DNA of 61,063 nt from Anaerolineae bacterium. Lineage in GTDB: Bacteria > Chloroflexota > Anaerolineae > JAADDB01. Positions 17,125-26,269 of the stretch are shown piece after piece. The notes under the pieces were generated by a model, which saw nothing but the letters and a program-made list of their open reading frames with translations, was not told where the DNA came from and did no database searches. The translations under genes and the position numbers were made by a program. Numbering within the stretch: position 1 is the stretch's first letter; the number at the start of each line of letters is the position of its first letter. The stretch spans positions 1-61,063 of the forward strand of contig WFQU01000049.1 in the NCBI GenBank assembly GCA_015486845.1, given 5' to 3'.

Positions 17125-18248
17125 TTCCGTCAGAACACGTCTGGCGCGTGGCCATTGTACACGACTGGCTCAATCAAATTGGCGGTGCGGAGTATGTTTT
17201 GGAAGTGCTCAAAGAGATATTTCCGGCTGCGCCGGTGTTCACCAGCATTTATGATCCCAAGCGGATGCCGGATGCTTACCGTCAATGGGAAATCCATACT
17301 TCGTGGTTGAACAAACTGCCGGGCATAGCAGCCCACCATCAATGGTACTTGTCCCTCTTCCCGTTGGCATTCGAGGAATTCGACTTCAGCGGCTTCGACT
17401 TAGTCATCAGTAACAAAAGTGCCTTCAGCCACAGCGTTATCACGCCGCCGGAGACAGAACATATTAGCTACTGTCTCACGCCGACCCGCTTCCTGTGGCA
17501 ATATCAAGCTTATCGACAACGGGAAGGATTAGGGCGCTTGGCTAACGCGCTTTTTAGGCGGACGCTGCACAACCAGCGCCAGTTTGACCGCTTAGCGGCT
17601 GACCGGGTCGATCATTTCATCGCTATTTCCCGGGCCGTACAAGCACGCATCCAAAAGTATTATCGCCGGGAAAGTGTGGTCATTTACCCGCCGGTGAACA
17701 CAGATGCTTTTCAGCCCACCGTTCATCCCAGCGCCGACTATTTCTTAGTCTCCTCACGGCTAATCCCATACAAACGGATCGACTTAGCCGTCCAGGCGTG
17801 CACGAACCTAAACCTACCACTGGTTGTGGCGGGAGAAGGGCGGGATAGTGCTTACTTGCGGCGCGTGGCCGGCCCGACGGTACGATTTCTTCCCCGGCAG
17901 CCGCTGGCCAAATTGCGCACACTCGTGCAAAATTGTCGTGCTTTCCTCTTCCCCGGCCTGGAAGATTTCGGAATCACGCCGGTGGAAGCGATGGCCGCCG
18001 GCCGGCCGGTGATCGCATTTGCCGGAGGTGGCGCGTTGGATACAATTGTAAATGGTGTTACTGGAGAGTTCTTCCACGAACCGACTGTGGAAAGTCTGGT
18101 GGACGTGCTACAATCTTTCGATCCGGCGGATTACGATCCGGCCGCCTGCCGGGCACAAGCTGAGCAATTCGCCAAGGAAAAGTTTCAAGCGAAACTGCTG
18201 ACTTTTATCAACGAAGTCATGGAACGCAGAGCGCAGCAAAGGAAATAA
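17121..18248 (+). CDS. GT4-family glycosyltransferase (WbaZ-like)
   Basis: The protein has 375 residues, starting at ATG 17121 in the ATGA overlap; an upstream GTG at 17109 is less likely. It is a GT-B enzyme. The N-terminal domain opens with VHDWLNQIGGAEYVLE. The C-terminal domain has SRLIPYKRIDLAVQA and the nucleotide-sugar-binding EDFGITPVEAMAAGRP (EX7E motif, about 286-294). The sequence resembles mannosyltransferases of the WbaZ type that extend lipid-linked O-antigen or exopolysaccharide units. The tight operon with Wzz-like and CpsD-like genes supports that role. The donor sugar is not certain. Confidence 0.9.
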   Translation: MIPSEHVWRVAIVHDWLNQIGGAEYVLEVLKEIFPAAPVFTSIYDPKRMPDAYRQWEIHTSWLNKLPGIAAHHQWYLSLFPLAFEEFDFSGFDLVISNKSAFSHSVITPPETEHISYCLTPTRFLWQYQAYRQREGLGRLANALFRRTLHNQRQFDRLAADRVDHFIAISRAVQARIQKYYRRESVVIYPPVNTDAFQPTVHPSADYFLVSSRLIPYKRIDLAVQACTNLNLPLVVAGEGRDSAYLRRVAGPTVRFLPRQPLAKLRTLVQNCRAFLFPGLEDFGITPVEAMAAGRPVIAFAGGGALDTIVNGVTGEFFHEPTVESLVDVLQSFDPADYDPAACRAQAEQFAKEKFQAKLLTFINEVMERRAQQRK

Positions 18249-18249
18249 C

Positions 18250-18933
18250 ATGGAGCTCAAATTATACTGGAAAATCTTCTGCCGGCGTTGGTGGCTAACG
18301 GCACTTATTGTCTTCTTGGCTGCTCTAACCCTACCGTTCCACCAAAACCTGCCGCCCTCCTATCACGCCGCAATGCGTTTCTTAGTAGGCGTCAAGCCGG
18401 ACATCACCTCGCCTAACGCGTACGATTACGATCGCTATTACACCTGGCGGACGGCGGAATATCTCATTGACGACTTGAGCGAAGTGGTACGGGGCAGCGT
18501 TTTCAGCCAGGCCGTGCAACAGCAGTTACAACAAGATGGTGCTGCCGCCAAGATTGCGGCAGTGACTATCCAGGGTAGCACGCAAACCAGCAAACTGCAC
18601 CGGTTGCTCCATATCGGTATTGATGGGCCAAACAAGTCTGACGTGAGCGCCATTGCTGCGGCCACACAGAAAGTGTTGGAAAACGAAGTTACTCGTTTCT
18701 TTCCCGAGGCGTACGCTCGGGGAGCGACAGTCATCCTGGTGGATGGGCCGCACATTAGCCGCAACGCACCGGGCCTACGAGAAAAACTGGCCATGCCGAT
18801 GCGTCTCTTTTTAGCGTTGTTGGCCGGATTGTTGGGTGAATTCCTATTGTACTATTTAGATGACCGCATTTGGGAACGGAGCGACCTGGAAACATTTGGC
18901 TGGACCGTGATCGCCGAGATACCCCGTAGTTAA
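18250..18933 (+). CDS. Wzz-like polysaccharide chain-length protein (first copy)
   Basis: The protein has 227 residues, starting two bases after the GT4 stop. It has two membrane spans (about 15-32 and 182-203) enclosing an extracytoplasmic domain of about 150 residues. The last residues (WTVIAEIPRS) match the proline-containing segment that normally joins a chain-length protein to its tyrosine-kinase partner. Such proteins control polymer length and export with Wzy/Wzx-type systems. A second, different Wzz-like protein follows. Confidence 0.75.
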   Translation: MELKLYWKIFCRRWWLTALIVFLAALTLPFHQNLPPSYHAAMRFLVGVKPDITSPNAYDYDRYYTWRTAEYLIDDLSEVVRGSVFSQAVQQQLQQDGAAAKIAAVTIQGSTQTSKLHRLLHIGIDGPNKSDVSAIAAATQKVLENEVTRFFPEAYARGATVILVDGPHISRNAPGLREKLAMPMRLFLALLAGLLGEFLLYYLDDRIWERSDLETFGWTVIAEIPRS

Positions 18934-19062
18934 ACGGAGCAGCCTGCCCCGGCAAAGAGCTTGCCGCACACAGGACAACAATGGTAAAATATCGTGGTCA
19001 ACCGGTTGGCGGGAAAGCTTGGGGATGCTATCAAGATATCACCTCTCCAAGGAGGGAAATTA

Positions 19063-19740
19063 GTGGAATTTAAAGAATATTATGCTATTTTGCGTAAACA
19101 TGGCTGGATCATCGTTGTATTAGCCCTGCTTTCCGGCGTAGCCGGCTATAAACTGAGCAGCTTACAAGAACCGCTGTATCGAGCTTCGGTGCAGGTGCGG
19201 ATAGAACCCGTTGGCCTGGATTGGGGCCGAGCCAATGCTGTCCAGGTGTTGCTGCACAGCTACCAGGTACTTATTAAGAGCCATCAAACGGCCCAACAAG
19301 TCATCAATCGCGCCCAGTTGGATATGTCCACCGACACGCTGCTCAGCCAGATGCAAGTTAGCCCGGATGAGTCTAATTTTACGATTCGCATTGACGTGGA
19401 AAACCGAGATCCCCAAGTGGCTAAACAGATCGCCGAAACGACGGCCAATGTTTTTATCGCTAACCGCCAAGCCTGGAACCAAAATCAACAACGAAATAGT
19501 CAAGTGGACGTATCGATAAGAGATTACGTGCGCCATGTTCCGCAAATTCGTCCTAAGCCCAAAATCAATGCCTTGGCCGGGCTCATTTTAGGTGGTATCG
19601 TCGGCATACTAATCGTCTTACTTTTGGAATGGATCGAAGCGGATATCCTGCGCACGCCAGAAAAAGTGGAACGACAATTAGCCTTGCCGGTGCTGGGCGG
19701 CATTCCGTCTTCCAAAAAAGCTGAAGGGAGCCATTCATGA
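19063..19740 (+). CDS. Wzz-like chain-length protein (second copy, YveK-like)
   Basis: The protein has 225 residues, starting at GTG 19063 six bases after AAGGAGG. The upstream GTG at 18994 has no such site and was rejected. The order is: a span at about 12-30, a Wzz extracytoplasmic domain (YRASVQVRIEP onward), a second span at about 170-190 and a short cytoplasmic tail with LALPVLGGIP. This is the arrangement of the membrane activator of BY-kinases. Its stop overlaps the next start (ATGA), pairing it directly with the CpsD-like protein. It differs in sequence from the copy just upstream. Confidence 0.82.
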   Translation: MEFKEYYAILRKHGWIIVVLALLSGVAGYKLSSLQEPLYRASVQVRIEPVGLDWGRANAVQVLLHSYQVLIKSHQTAQQVINRAQLDMSTDTLLSQMQVSPDESNFTIRIDVENRDPQVAKQIAETTANVFIANRQAWNQNQQRNSQVDVSIRDYVRHVPQIRPKPKINALAGLILGGIVGILIVLLLEWIEADILRTPEKVERQLALPVLGGIPSSKKAEGSHS

Positions 19741-20396
19741 ACCTCATCACTTTACAAGACAGCCGTTCGCCTGTGGCTGAGGCATACCGTACTTTGCGCA
19801 CGAATTTAGAATTTGCTAATGCCGAAGCGCCGTTGCGCAGTGTCGTGGTCGCAGCGCCCACGGCGGAGCCGGATATTGCTGAGCTGGTGGCTAATTTAGG
19901 CGTTACGTTTGCCAAGACCGGCCGCAAGGTCATTTTGGTGGAAGGTGACTTGCGGCAGCGAAAATTGCACACCTTTTTTGGATTGCACAATGATGTTGGT
20001 TTGACCTCGCTGGTGCGAGAAGGTAGCACTTTGGAAGCAGCGTTGCAAGAGAGCGGCGTGCCTAATGTACAGGTGTTGACGGCTGGGCCGGCGACAGATA
20101 GTCCTACAGATATTTTGGACGCTCGCCAGCTTGAAAAAGCGTTGGATCGCATGCACGAAATAGCGGATTGGACTCTTTTTACCGCGCCACCGCTCTTGAC
20201 TTTTAGTGATGGCGTCATTTTGGGGCACCACGCGGATGGTATTTTGTTGGTCGTGCGTGCTGGCAGAACGCACCGCAGCGCCGCGCTGCGCGCCAAGCAA
20301 ATTTTAGAACGGGTTCATGTGCGCCAGATTGGCGTTGCCATGCTTAATAGCCCTGTGCAACGCGACGCAATAGATTACATCAAAAGTAAAGGATAA
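19737..20396 (+). CDS. CpsD/CapB-like protein with a lost P-loop (pseudo-BY-kinase)
   Basis: The protein has 219 residues. The overall CpsD pattern is clear: SPVAEAYRTLRTNLEF at the start, VGLTSLVREGSTLEAAL, NVQVLTAGP, and DGILLVVRAGRT near the end. The ATP site is gone. Where kinases read PGEGKST this protein has APTAEPDIAELVANLG. The Walker A' motif (normally LIDADLR) is LVEGDLR, and Walker B (normally IIDTPP) is LFTAPP. There is no tyrosine-rich tail. The reading frame is intact, so this is not simple decay. It probably acts as a structural partner of the coupled Wzz-like protein. Confidence 0.85.
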   Translation: MNLITLQDSRSPVAEAYRTLRTNLEFANAEAPLRSVVVAAPTAEPDIAELVANLGVTFAKTGRKVILVEGDLRQRKLHTFFGLHNDVGLTSLVREGSTLEAALQESGVPNVQVLTAGPATDSPTDILDARQLEKALDRMHEIADWTLFTAPPLLTFSDGVILGHHADGILLVVRAGRTHRSAALRAKQILERVHVRQIGVAMLNSPVQRDAIDYIKSKG

Positions 20397-20402
20397 TCGG
20401 GA

Positions 20403-21470
20403 ATGAAAGGATTAGTGCTCAGCGGCGGTAAAGGAACGCGTCTGTATCCCATCACTTACACCCGAGCCAAACAGTTGGTGCCGGTGGCCAACAAGCCGGT
20501 TCTATTCCGGGTTATCGAATCCATCAGGGACGCTGACATTGAGGAAATTGGCATCGTAGTGGGCAACACTGCCGCCGAAATACAAGAAGTCGTCGGTGAT
20601 GGCAGCCGCTGGGGTGTTCGCATTACTTACATCCCGCAGGAAGCCCCGCTGGGCCTGGCCCATGCAGTGAAGATCAGCCAGGACTTCTTGGGCGATAACA
20701 ATTTTGTTATGTTCTTGGGCGATAATGTCATTCAAGGTGGCATTTCTAAACTCATTCGTGATTTTGAGACCAATGCCTATAACGCTCAGGTCGTGCTGAA
20801 GAAGGTTAGCGAGCCGCAGCATTACGGCGTGGCAGAATTAGACGAACATGAACGGATCCGCCGCCTGGTGGAAAAACCACGCCAGCCCCAAAGTGATTTA
20901 GCTTTGGTAGGCATTTATATGTTCGACCCCAATATTTTCCAGGCTGTCCAGGCTATCAAGCCGTCATGGCGCGGGGAATTAGAAATTACTGACGCTATCC
21001 AATGGTTGGTGGAAAATGGCTTTGACGTGCACCCTTACGTGCATAAAGGGTGGTGGATTGACACTGGCAAGCCTATTGACATGCTAGAAGCGAATAACCG
21101 CGTGCTGTTGGAAATTGTGCCGAACGTGGCCGGCTATATCGATCGTGATTCAGATGTAGACGCCCGGGTTACTATTGAGGCGGGTGCAGAAGTGATCAAC
21201 AGCGTTGTGCGCGGTCCTACCATTATTGGGAGCAATAGCCGTTTGATAAACGCCTATGTTGGTCCTTTTACGTCTATTTACCACGATTGTCTGCTGGAAA
21301 ATGTGGAAATCGAGCACAGTATTGTCATGGAACAGTGCACGCTGAAAAATATTCCCAACCGCATTGAGGATAGTCTCATTGGGCGTAACGTGGAAATCAG
21401 CCACTCGGCTATCAAGCCGCGGGCGTATAAGCTGACCATTGGTGACAACAGTCAGTTGGGATTGTTGTAA
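20403..21470 (+). CDS. rmlA: Glucose-1-phosphate thymidylyltransferase, long form
   Basis: The protein has 355 residues, matching the long RmlA form with a beta-helix tail. The nucleotidyltransferase signature GGKGTRLYPITYTRAKQL is at residues 8-25, and LGDNVIQGG holds the metal-binding Asp. Residues about 250-350 are hexapeptide-like repeats. It would make dTDP-glucose from dTTP and glucose-1-phosphate, the first step to dTDP-rhamnose or other deoxysugars. No rmlB, C or D lies in the window. It starts six bases after the CpsD-like stop. Confidence 0.88.
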   Translation: MKGLVLSGGKGTRLYPITYTRAKQLVPVANKPVLFRVIESIRDADIEEIGIVVGNTAAEIQEVVGDGSRWGVRITYIPQEAPLGLAHAVKISQDFLGDNNFVMFLGDNVIQGGISKLIRDFETNAYNAQVVLKKVSEPQHYGVAELDEHERIRRLVEKPRQPQSDLALVGIYMFDPNIFQAVQAIKPSWRGELEITDAIQWLVENGFDVHPYVHKGWWIDTGKPIDMLEANNRVLLEIVPNVAGYIDRDSDVDARVTIEAGAEVINSVVRGPTIIGSNSRLINAYVGPFTSIYHDCLLENVEIEHSIVMEQCTLKNIPNRIEDSLIGRNVEISHSAIKPRAYKLTIGDNSQLGLL

Positions 21471-22243
21471 TGGTGCGTTCTTTTCCTGAGTTAGCGGCTC
21501 AACGGTGGCATATCTGGCGGCATCCTCTGGAACATGATGGACTATCTTGCCCAAACTGGCAACGCTTAGCGCCTATTTATCGCTTGCGCCTGACTGATAC
21601 GTTGCCACAGCGTCAGCGAAAATTGCGGCAGTTGATGGTTTTCTTGCATCAGCGTTTTATTCGCTTGCAAGAAGCCTGGCCGGCGTGGGACGAGTTCGAT
21701 GTCGGCGCTTATTTTGATCTCTATCCGGATCAAGCGACAGCGCTGTGCGAGACCAGGGTGCATAACGGTAAGTTGCAAGTCGTTTTCTTCGTCGATATGC
21801 TCATGCCGTCTTTCCGCCGGGCGCTGCACTACTGGCAAACAGTGGTCGTGCCGGCCTACAAACAAGTAGAACCATCGTTAGCTGGCCCGGTTAGCCGGCC
21901 CACTTCACTGCAACAGGTGCTGGGCACGGCTTTCGACAACGACATCATGCCGGAATTTGATGCCCTCTATCTGGAGGCACACACTGCCATGTTACAAAGT
22001 ATACGCCCCTTGGCCCAGTCCGGTGATGTACATTTCTTGGCCCATAGCGCTGCTTGTTTAGAACGTCTGCGCGTGGCCAAAGCTTATCGCAAAGCCGGGC
22101 CAAATCAGATTGCAACCAAATTAGATCAGGTTCCCACGCTTACGCTGGAACACACCATTGTTATTGCGCACAATGTTCGACGACGACGCCAGATGCGTTT
22201 GGCGCGTTACCGGGATAGACTGAAACATCATTGGGCGCTATAG
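21470..22243 (+). CDS. Hypothetical protein at the end of the exopolysaccharide operon
   Basis: The protein has 257 residues. I do not recognise a family. The start ATG overlaps the rmlA stop by one base (TAATG), so it is almost certainly translated with rmlA. It is soluble in appearance, rich in Arg, Gln, Trp and Leu, and mostly helical in character. There is no signal peptide or membrane span. A C-terminal basic stretch (RRRRQMRLARYRDRLK) could bind nucleic acid or membrane lipids. Its position suggests a role in polysaccharide assembly or its control. Confidence 0.7.
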   Translation: MVRSFPELAAQRWHIWRHPLEHDGLSCPNWQRLAPIYRLRLTDTLPQRQRKLRQLMVFLHQRFIRLQEAWPAWDEFDVGAYFDLYPDQATALCETRVHNGKLQVVFFVDMLMPSFRRALHYWQTVVVPAYKQVEPSLAGPVSRPTSLQQVLGTAFDNDIMPEFDALYLEAHTAMLQSIRPLAQSGDVHFLAHSAACLERLRVAKAYRKAGPNQIATKLDQVPTLTLEHTIVIAHNVRRRRQMRLARYRDRLKHHWAL

Positions 22244-22425
22244 CTACAAAGTCATAAAATTTGTGGTAACTACTCAATCATCGTCAAAGAGAACATTGAT
22301 TACGCAGAGTTCACGCAGATAAATTAGACAAAAGTAGAGGGAATTAGCGTTTATCTGTATCACCTGCGCCGTATTGTCGGGGATGCTGCGTTGTCAGAAA
22401 TTGTGCCTACCCACAAGGAGGAGAA

Positions 22426-23670
22426 ATGACAGTAATAAGAGCGTTTACTGGTATTCGGCCGCGAGCGGATAGGGTTGGACAAGTTGCCAGTCCGCCCTAC
22501 GACGTGATGAATGCTGCAGAAGCCAAACAAATGGCCGGGAACAACGATGCTTCATTTCTGCATGTTGTAAAAGCCGAAATCGATTTTCCCGACGGCACCG
22601 ACCCACACAGCGACGTAGTTTACCAAAAGGGGGCAGAAAATTTGCAAAAGCTGCTCGCTCGGGGCATTCTGCAACGCGATGTTCAACCCAGTTTGTATCT
22701 CTACGAGCAGACTATGGGCGAGCACCGACAACGCGGCATCATAGCGGCAGTCAGCGTGGCGGAATACGAGCAGGGAATTATCAAGAAACACGAATTGACC
22801 CGCCCGGATAAAGAGGATGACCGGACCCGGCATATCGACATTCTCAACGCCCATACTGGACCGGTGATGTTAACTTATCGAGCAAAGCCCAAAATAGACC
22901 GACTTAGCGATGAAATCTGTGACACGACAGTACCCGTTTACGATTTCGTGGCGCGGGATAATGTTCGCCATCGATTTTGGGTCGTTTCCGATCCGGCGCC
23001 AATCGCCGCCTTGCAAGCGTGTTTCCAAGAAGTCGCGGCGTTGTACATCGCTGATGGGCACCACCGCAGCGCAGCTGCGGCGCGGGTGGCCGCATTGCGC
23101 CGGGCGCACAACCCTCACCATACCGGGCAGGAACCGTATAACTACTTCTTGGGTGTCCTTTTCCCCCACGATCAATTGCAGATTTTGGGCTATTACCGGG
23201 CTATTAAAGATTTGAACGGACTCGATCCGGATACTTTCCTGAGCAAAATAGCCACACTGTTCGATGTGACGACCACCGACACGCCGATTCCCTCGGAGAA
23301 ACACCAATTTGGCATGTACTTGGACGGCCAATGGTACCGGTTAGTCGCTAAAGCGGATACTTTCACGCCGAACGATCCGGTGCAGAGCTTGGACGTCTCC
23401 ATTTTGCAGGAAAACCTCATCTGCCCGATTTTGGACATCCAATCGCCGCGCACGGACCAACGTATTGCTTTCATCGGTGGCATTCGCGGCAGCAAAGCGC
23501 TGGAACAACGGTGCCATGAAGACATGCGGGTTGCGTTTACTTTGTATCCAACCAGCGTTGAGCAATTAATGGACATCGCGGACAGTGGCGCTATTATGCC
23601 TCCTAAGTCCACCTGGTTCGAGCCTAAACTCTATTCTGGCGTCGTGGTGCATAGCTTGAGCGAAGCATAA
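22426..23670 (+). CDS. DUF1015-family protein
   Basis: The protein has 414 residues, the usual family length. Signatures include an N-terminal IRPRADRVGQVASPPYDVM, SFLHVVKAEID, a central RHIDILNAHTGPV and the conserved YIADGHHRSAAA (about 207-218). The family is widespread but has no established reaction; the His-rich ADGHHR motif suggests a catalytic or ligand-binding site. AAGGAGGAG precedes the ATG. It stands alone after a repeat-bearing gap (22244-22425), which contains 'ttacgcagagttcacgcagat'-type repeat sequence. Confidence 0.88.
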   Translation: MTVIRAFTGIRPRADRVGQVASPPYDVMNAAEAKQMAGNNDASFLHVVKAEIDFPDGTDPHSDVVYQKGAENLQKLLARGILQRDVQPSLYLYEQTMGEHRQRGIIAAVSVAEYEQGIIKKHELTRPDKEDDRTRHIDILNAHTGPVMLTYRAKPKIDRLSDEICDTTVPVYDFVARDNVRHRFWVVSDPAPIAALQACFQEVAALYIADGHHRSAAAARVAALRRAHNPHHTGQEPYNYFLGVLFPHDQLQILGYYRAIKDLNGLDPDTFLSKIATLFDVTTTDTPIPSEKHQFGMYLDGQWYRLVAKADTFTPNDPVQSLDVSILQENLICPILDIQSPRTDQRIAFIGGIRGSKALEQRCHEDMRVAFTLYPTSVEQLMDIADSGAIMPPKSTWFEPKLYSGVVVHSLSEA

Positions 23671-24226
23671 CACGTCAGGGCGGACCTGAAAAACGAGAGC
23701 AGAAAAGGGGCCCCCTATCCCTCAACCTTGGGGGGGCAACACACCCCCAGAATTGGGGGCCGGGGGGCGCACGGAGCTCAAAGCTCCGTGCTACAGGGTA
23801 AGGAAGCCCGCTGAAGCGGGCTTAGGTTTTACGTAGCCCGGCGGCTTTCAGCCCCGGACAATGGGTGCGGCTGTCGCCAAGCCTTTAGGTGGGTTGGTGG
23901 GTCTACCACTGGCTAAAGCCTCGATGCCGGTACGTTAATTGATTTTGAGAAAACTATTTTCGTATTGCTGGCCTAATGTATTTGAGATCAGCGTGTATCA
24001 ACGTTGATCAGCGTTCTGTTTTCCGGAGGAAAGGGTAGCCGAAGGCATTGCCTTCGGCTACCCTCCAGAGAAGTTTATTTTCAAAGGAGTCGGCATGAGC
24101 CTACGGCACACCACAGCGGATGAAAATCTACGACTGGCGTCGAGCCTTTAGGCGGCTTGGTAGCGTCAACACCGGCTAAAGCCTCCACTCCGGTACCGTG
24201 GCGTTCTATTTTCAAGAGGAGTGACT
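23671..24226. repeat. Repeat-filled gap between DUF1015 and peptidase genes
   Basis: In order: a CCCCCAATTCTGGGGG-type element, inverted (23709-23768); the palindrome CACGGAGCTCAAAGCTCCGTG (23769-23790); a GC hairpin (23804-23823); a 'cctttaggtgg...ggctaaagcc' module (about 23880-23930); an 'atcagcgtgtatcaacg' element (about 23981-24015); a 'cctacggcacaccacagcgg' module (about 24100-24120); and another hairpin module (about 24130-24200). The final CTATTTTCAAGAGGAG (24206-24221) serves as the ribosome-binding site of the peptidase gene. Confidence 0.75.
23804..23823 (+). terminator. Possible terminator after DUF1015
   Basis: AAGCCCGCT and AGCGGGCTT form a nine-base-pair stem with a two-base nominal loop (four after fraying), followed by AGGTTTT. 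It lies 134 bases after the stop and could equally be part of the repeat cluster. Confidence 0.35.
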
Positions 24227-26020
24227 ATGGAGTCAACAAACCTGTATCCGTTATATCGATATTTACAAGCTTATAATATTTCCCTGCCTTCATTCTCTCC
24301 GGACGGTCAACATGTGATTTTCCTGACCGACGTCACTGGCCTGCCGCAATTATGGGAATTGCCATTGCCAGGCGGCTGGCCCCGGCAACGCACTTTCGAG
24401 ATGGAAAGAATCGCTTTCGGCCAATACAGTCCCACGAGGACACAGTTGGTCTACGGCCAAGACGAAGGCGGCAATGAGAAGATGCAAATCTGGATGTTGG
24501 ATGCCGATGGACGCCAACGGCAGCTCACTAACGATCCCAACGCAATTCACCATTTCGGTGCTTGGTCACGCGACGGCCGGCAAATCGCTTTTTCCCACAA
24601 TGAGCGTAACGGCCGCGATTTCGATATCGCTGTCATGGATATCGCCACCGGTCAGCGCCGGGAAGTGTATCGGGGCGAGCGTCTCATGCTGCCTACGGAC
24701 TGGTCGCCGCACCAGCGCTATTTAGTGGTGCAACAGAACCATGTGCCTTTCAACCACGACCTCTACCTGCTCGATTTGGTAGATGGCCAGGCCCGGCAGC
24801 TCACGCCACATGACGGTGACGCCCGTTATTTGCACCCCACTTTCGCGCCGGATGGACATTCTCTCTACCTGATCAGCGATAAGGGTCGGGAATTCTTAAC
24901 GCCGGCCCGCCTGGACTTGCCGGATGGCGCATTACACTTTTTATTCGAGACAGATTGGGACGTGCCGGAAATGGTTGTCAGCCGGGATGGCATGTGGCTC
25001 GTTTATGTTATCAACGAGGATGGCACCTTCCGGCTGCACAGCCGGCATTTGGCTGACGGGCAGGAAAACATTGTTAATGACCTGCCGGCCGGCGTCATGA
25101 GCGGCTTAGCCTTTAGCCAGAACAACCGGCAAGTCGCATTCCAGCTAGACGGCCCCCAGAACCCACCCGATATCTGGCTATACGACGTACAAAGCGGTCA
25201 GACACGCCGGCTCACCCAAAATAGTCGGGGCGGCATCCCCGCCGAGGCGCTACAGGCGCCAACACTAATTCACTATCCCACTTTCGATGACCTCCAGATA
25301 CCCGCTTTTTTCTATCGGCCTAATAATGGCCCCGAACGACCACCTTGCATCGTCTATGTGCACGGTGGCCCGGAGAGCCAATTTCAGAACAAATACGAGC
25401 CGGTGTTGCAATACTTCGTGCAGCGCGGGTTTGCTGTTCTGGCCACCAATGTGCGCGGTTCCACCGGCTATGGCCGCACGTATACCCATTTGGACGACGT
25501 GGAAAAGCGGTTGGACAGCGTCGCTGATTTAGCCCACGCTGTTTATTGGCTGCGGCAACGTGGCGCCGTGCAACCAGATCGTATCGGCATCATGGGACGA
25601 AGCTATGGCGGCTTCATGGTTCTGGCCGCGGTGACGCACTATCCGGAGCTCTGGCAAGCTGCCGTGGACATCGTTGGTATCGCCAACATGGTTACTTTTC
25701 TGGAAAACACTAGCCCGTGGCGGCGTCACCTGCGTGAAGCAGAATATGGCAGCTTGGCCCACCATCGCGAACTTTTAGCGCGTATTTCGCCTATCCACAT
25801 GGTTGATCACATCACAGCCCCTATGTTAGTGATCCACAGCGATAACGATACTCGGGTGCCCATCGGCGAAGCGGAGCAGATCGTGGCTGCGCTTCGCGAT
25901 AGGCGACATCCGGTTGAATATCTTCACTATGCCAACGAGGGACACCAAATGGTGCATTTAGAGAACAAGATCGACGCGTATCGTCATACGGCTGATTTCT
26001 TGGCCAAATTTTTGGCGTGA
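24227..26020 (+). CDS. S9-family prolyl-oligopeptidase-like serine peptidase
   Basis: The protein has 597 residues, starting at ATG 24227 five bases after GAGGAG; GTG 24221 is part of that site. The N-terminal 340 residues form a WD40-like beta-propeller (TolB-type repeats such as SPDGQHVIFLTD and WSRDGRQIAFSHN). The C-terminal alpha/beta-hydrolase domain has the catalytic Ser in GRSYGGFM, Asp in HSDNDTRVP and His in NEGHQMVH. No signal peptide is visible, so it is probably cytoplasmic. It would cleave short peptides or act as an acylaminoacyl-peptidase. Confidence 0.9.
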   Translation: MESTNLYPLYRYLQAYNISLPSFSPDGQHVIFLTDVTGLPQLWELPLPGGWPRQRTFEMERIAFGQYSPTRTQLVYGQDEGGNEKMQIWMLDADGRQRQLTNDPNAIHHFGAWSRDGRQIAFSHNERNGRDFDIAVMDIATGQRREVYRGERLMLPTDWSPHQRYLVVQQNHVPFNHDLYLLDLVDGQARQLTPHDGDARYLHPTFAPDGHSLYLISDKGREFLTPARLDLPDGALHFLFETDWDVPEMVVSRDGMWLVYVINEDGTFRLHSRHLADGQENIVNDLPAGVMSGLAFSQNNRQVAFQLDGPQNPPDIWLYDVQSGQTRRLTQNSRGGIPAEALQAPTLIHYPTFDDLQIPAFFYRPNNGPERPPCIVYVHGGPESQFQNKYEPVLQYFVQRGFAVLATNVRGSTGYGRTYTHLDDVEKRLDSVADLAHAVYWLRQRGAVQPDRIGIMGRSYGGFMVLAAVTHYPELWQAAVDIVGIANMVTFLENTSPWRRHLREAEYGSLAHHRELLARISPIHMVDHITAPMLVIHSDNDTRVPIGEAEQIVAALRDRRHPVEYLHYANEGHQMVHLENKIDAYRHTADFLAKFLA

Positions 26021-26269
26021 AAAGCCGGCATGGGCCGGCGGCCTGCCTGTGCAGGCAACGCAGACAGGCGCACTACAGCGGATGAGAATCTCTTGATAAG
26101 ATTGGGGATAGCGGGCTTGAGAATTTTAGTGTTGTCGCCGTGAGCTTGTCTGAGCTTGATAGTAACCAATGTATGAGTCGGGTCTAAGAACAGGGCGCTT
26201 TGTATTGCCAGCGTAATATATTTTGAGATCAGCGTGCATCAGCGTTCCACTTTTTAAGGAGGTAAGGCC
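26021..26269. repeat. Short repeat-bearing gap
   Basis: It holds a 'gcctgcctgtgcaggc...gcagacaggc' hairpin module (about 26035-26070), which recurs at about 32165-32200. An 'agatcagcgtgcatcagcg' element (about 26225-26245) follows and leads into TTTTTAAGGAGG, the ribosome-binding site of the next gene. Confidence 0.65.

Noticed and set aside
23981-24015. Repeated 'atcagcgt...atcagcgt' units as a CRISPR-like array
   Set aside because: Units are short, degenerate and abut without spacers of regular size, and no cas genes are present.
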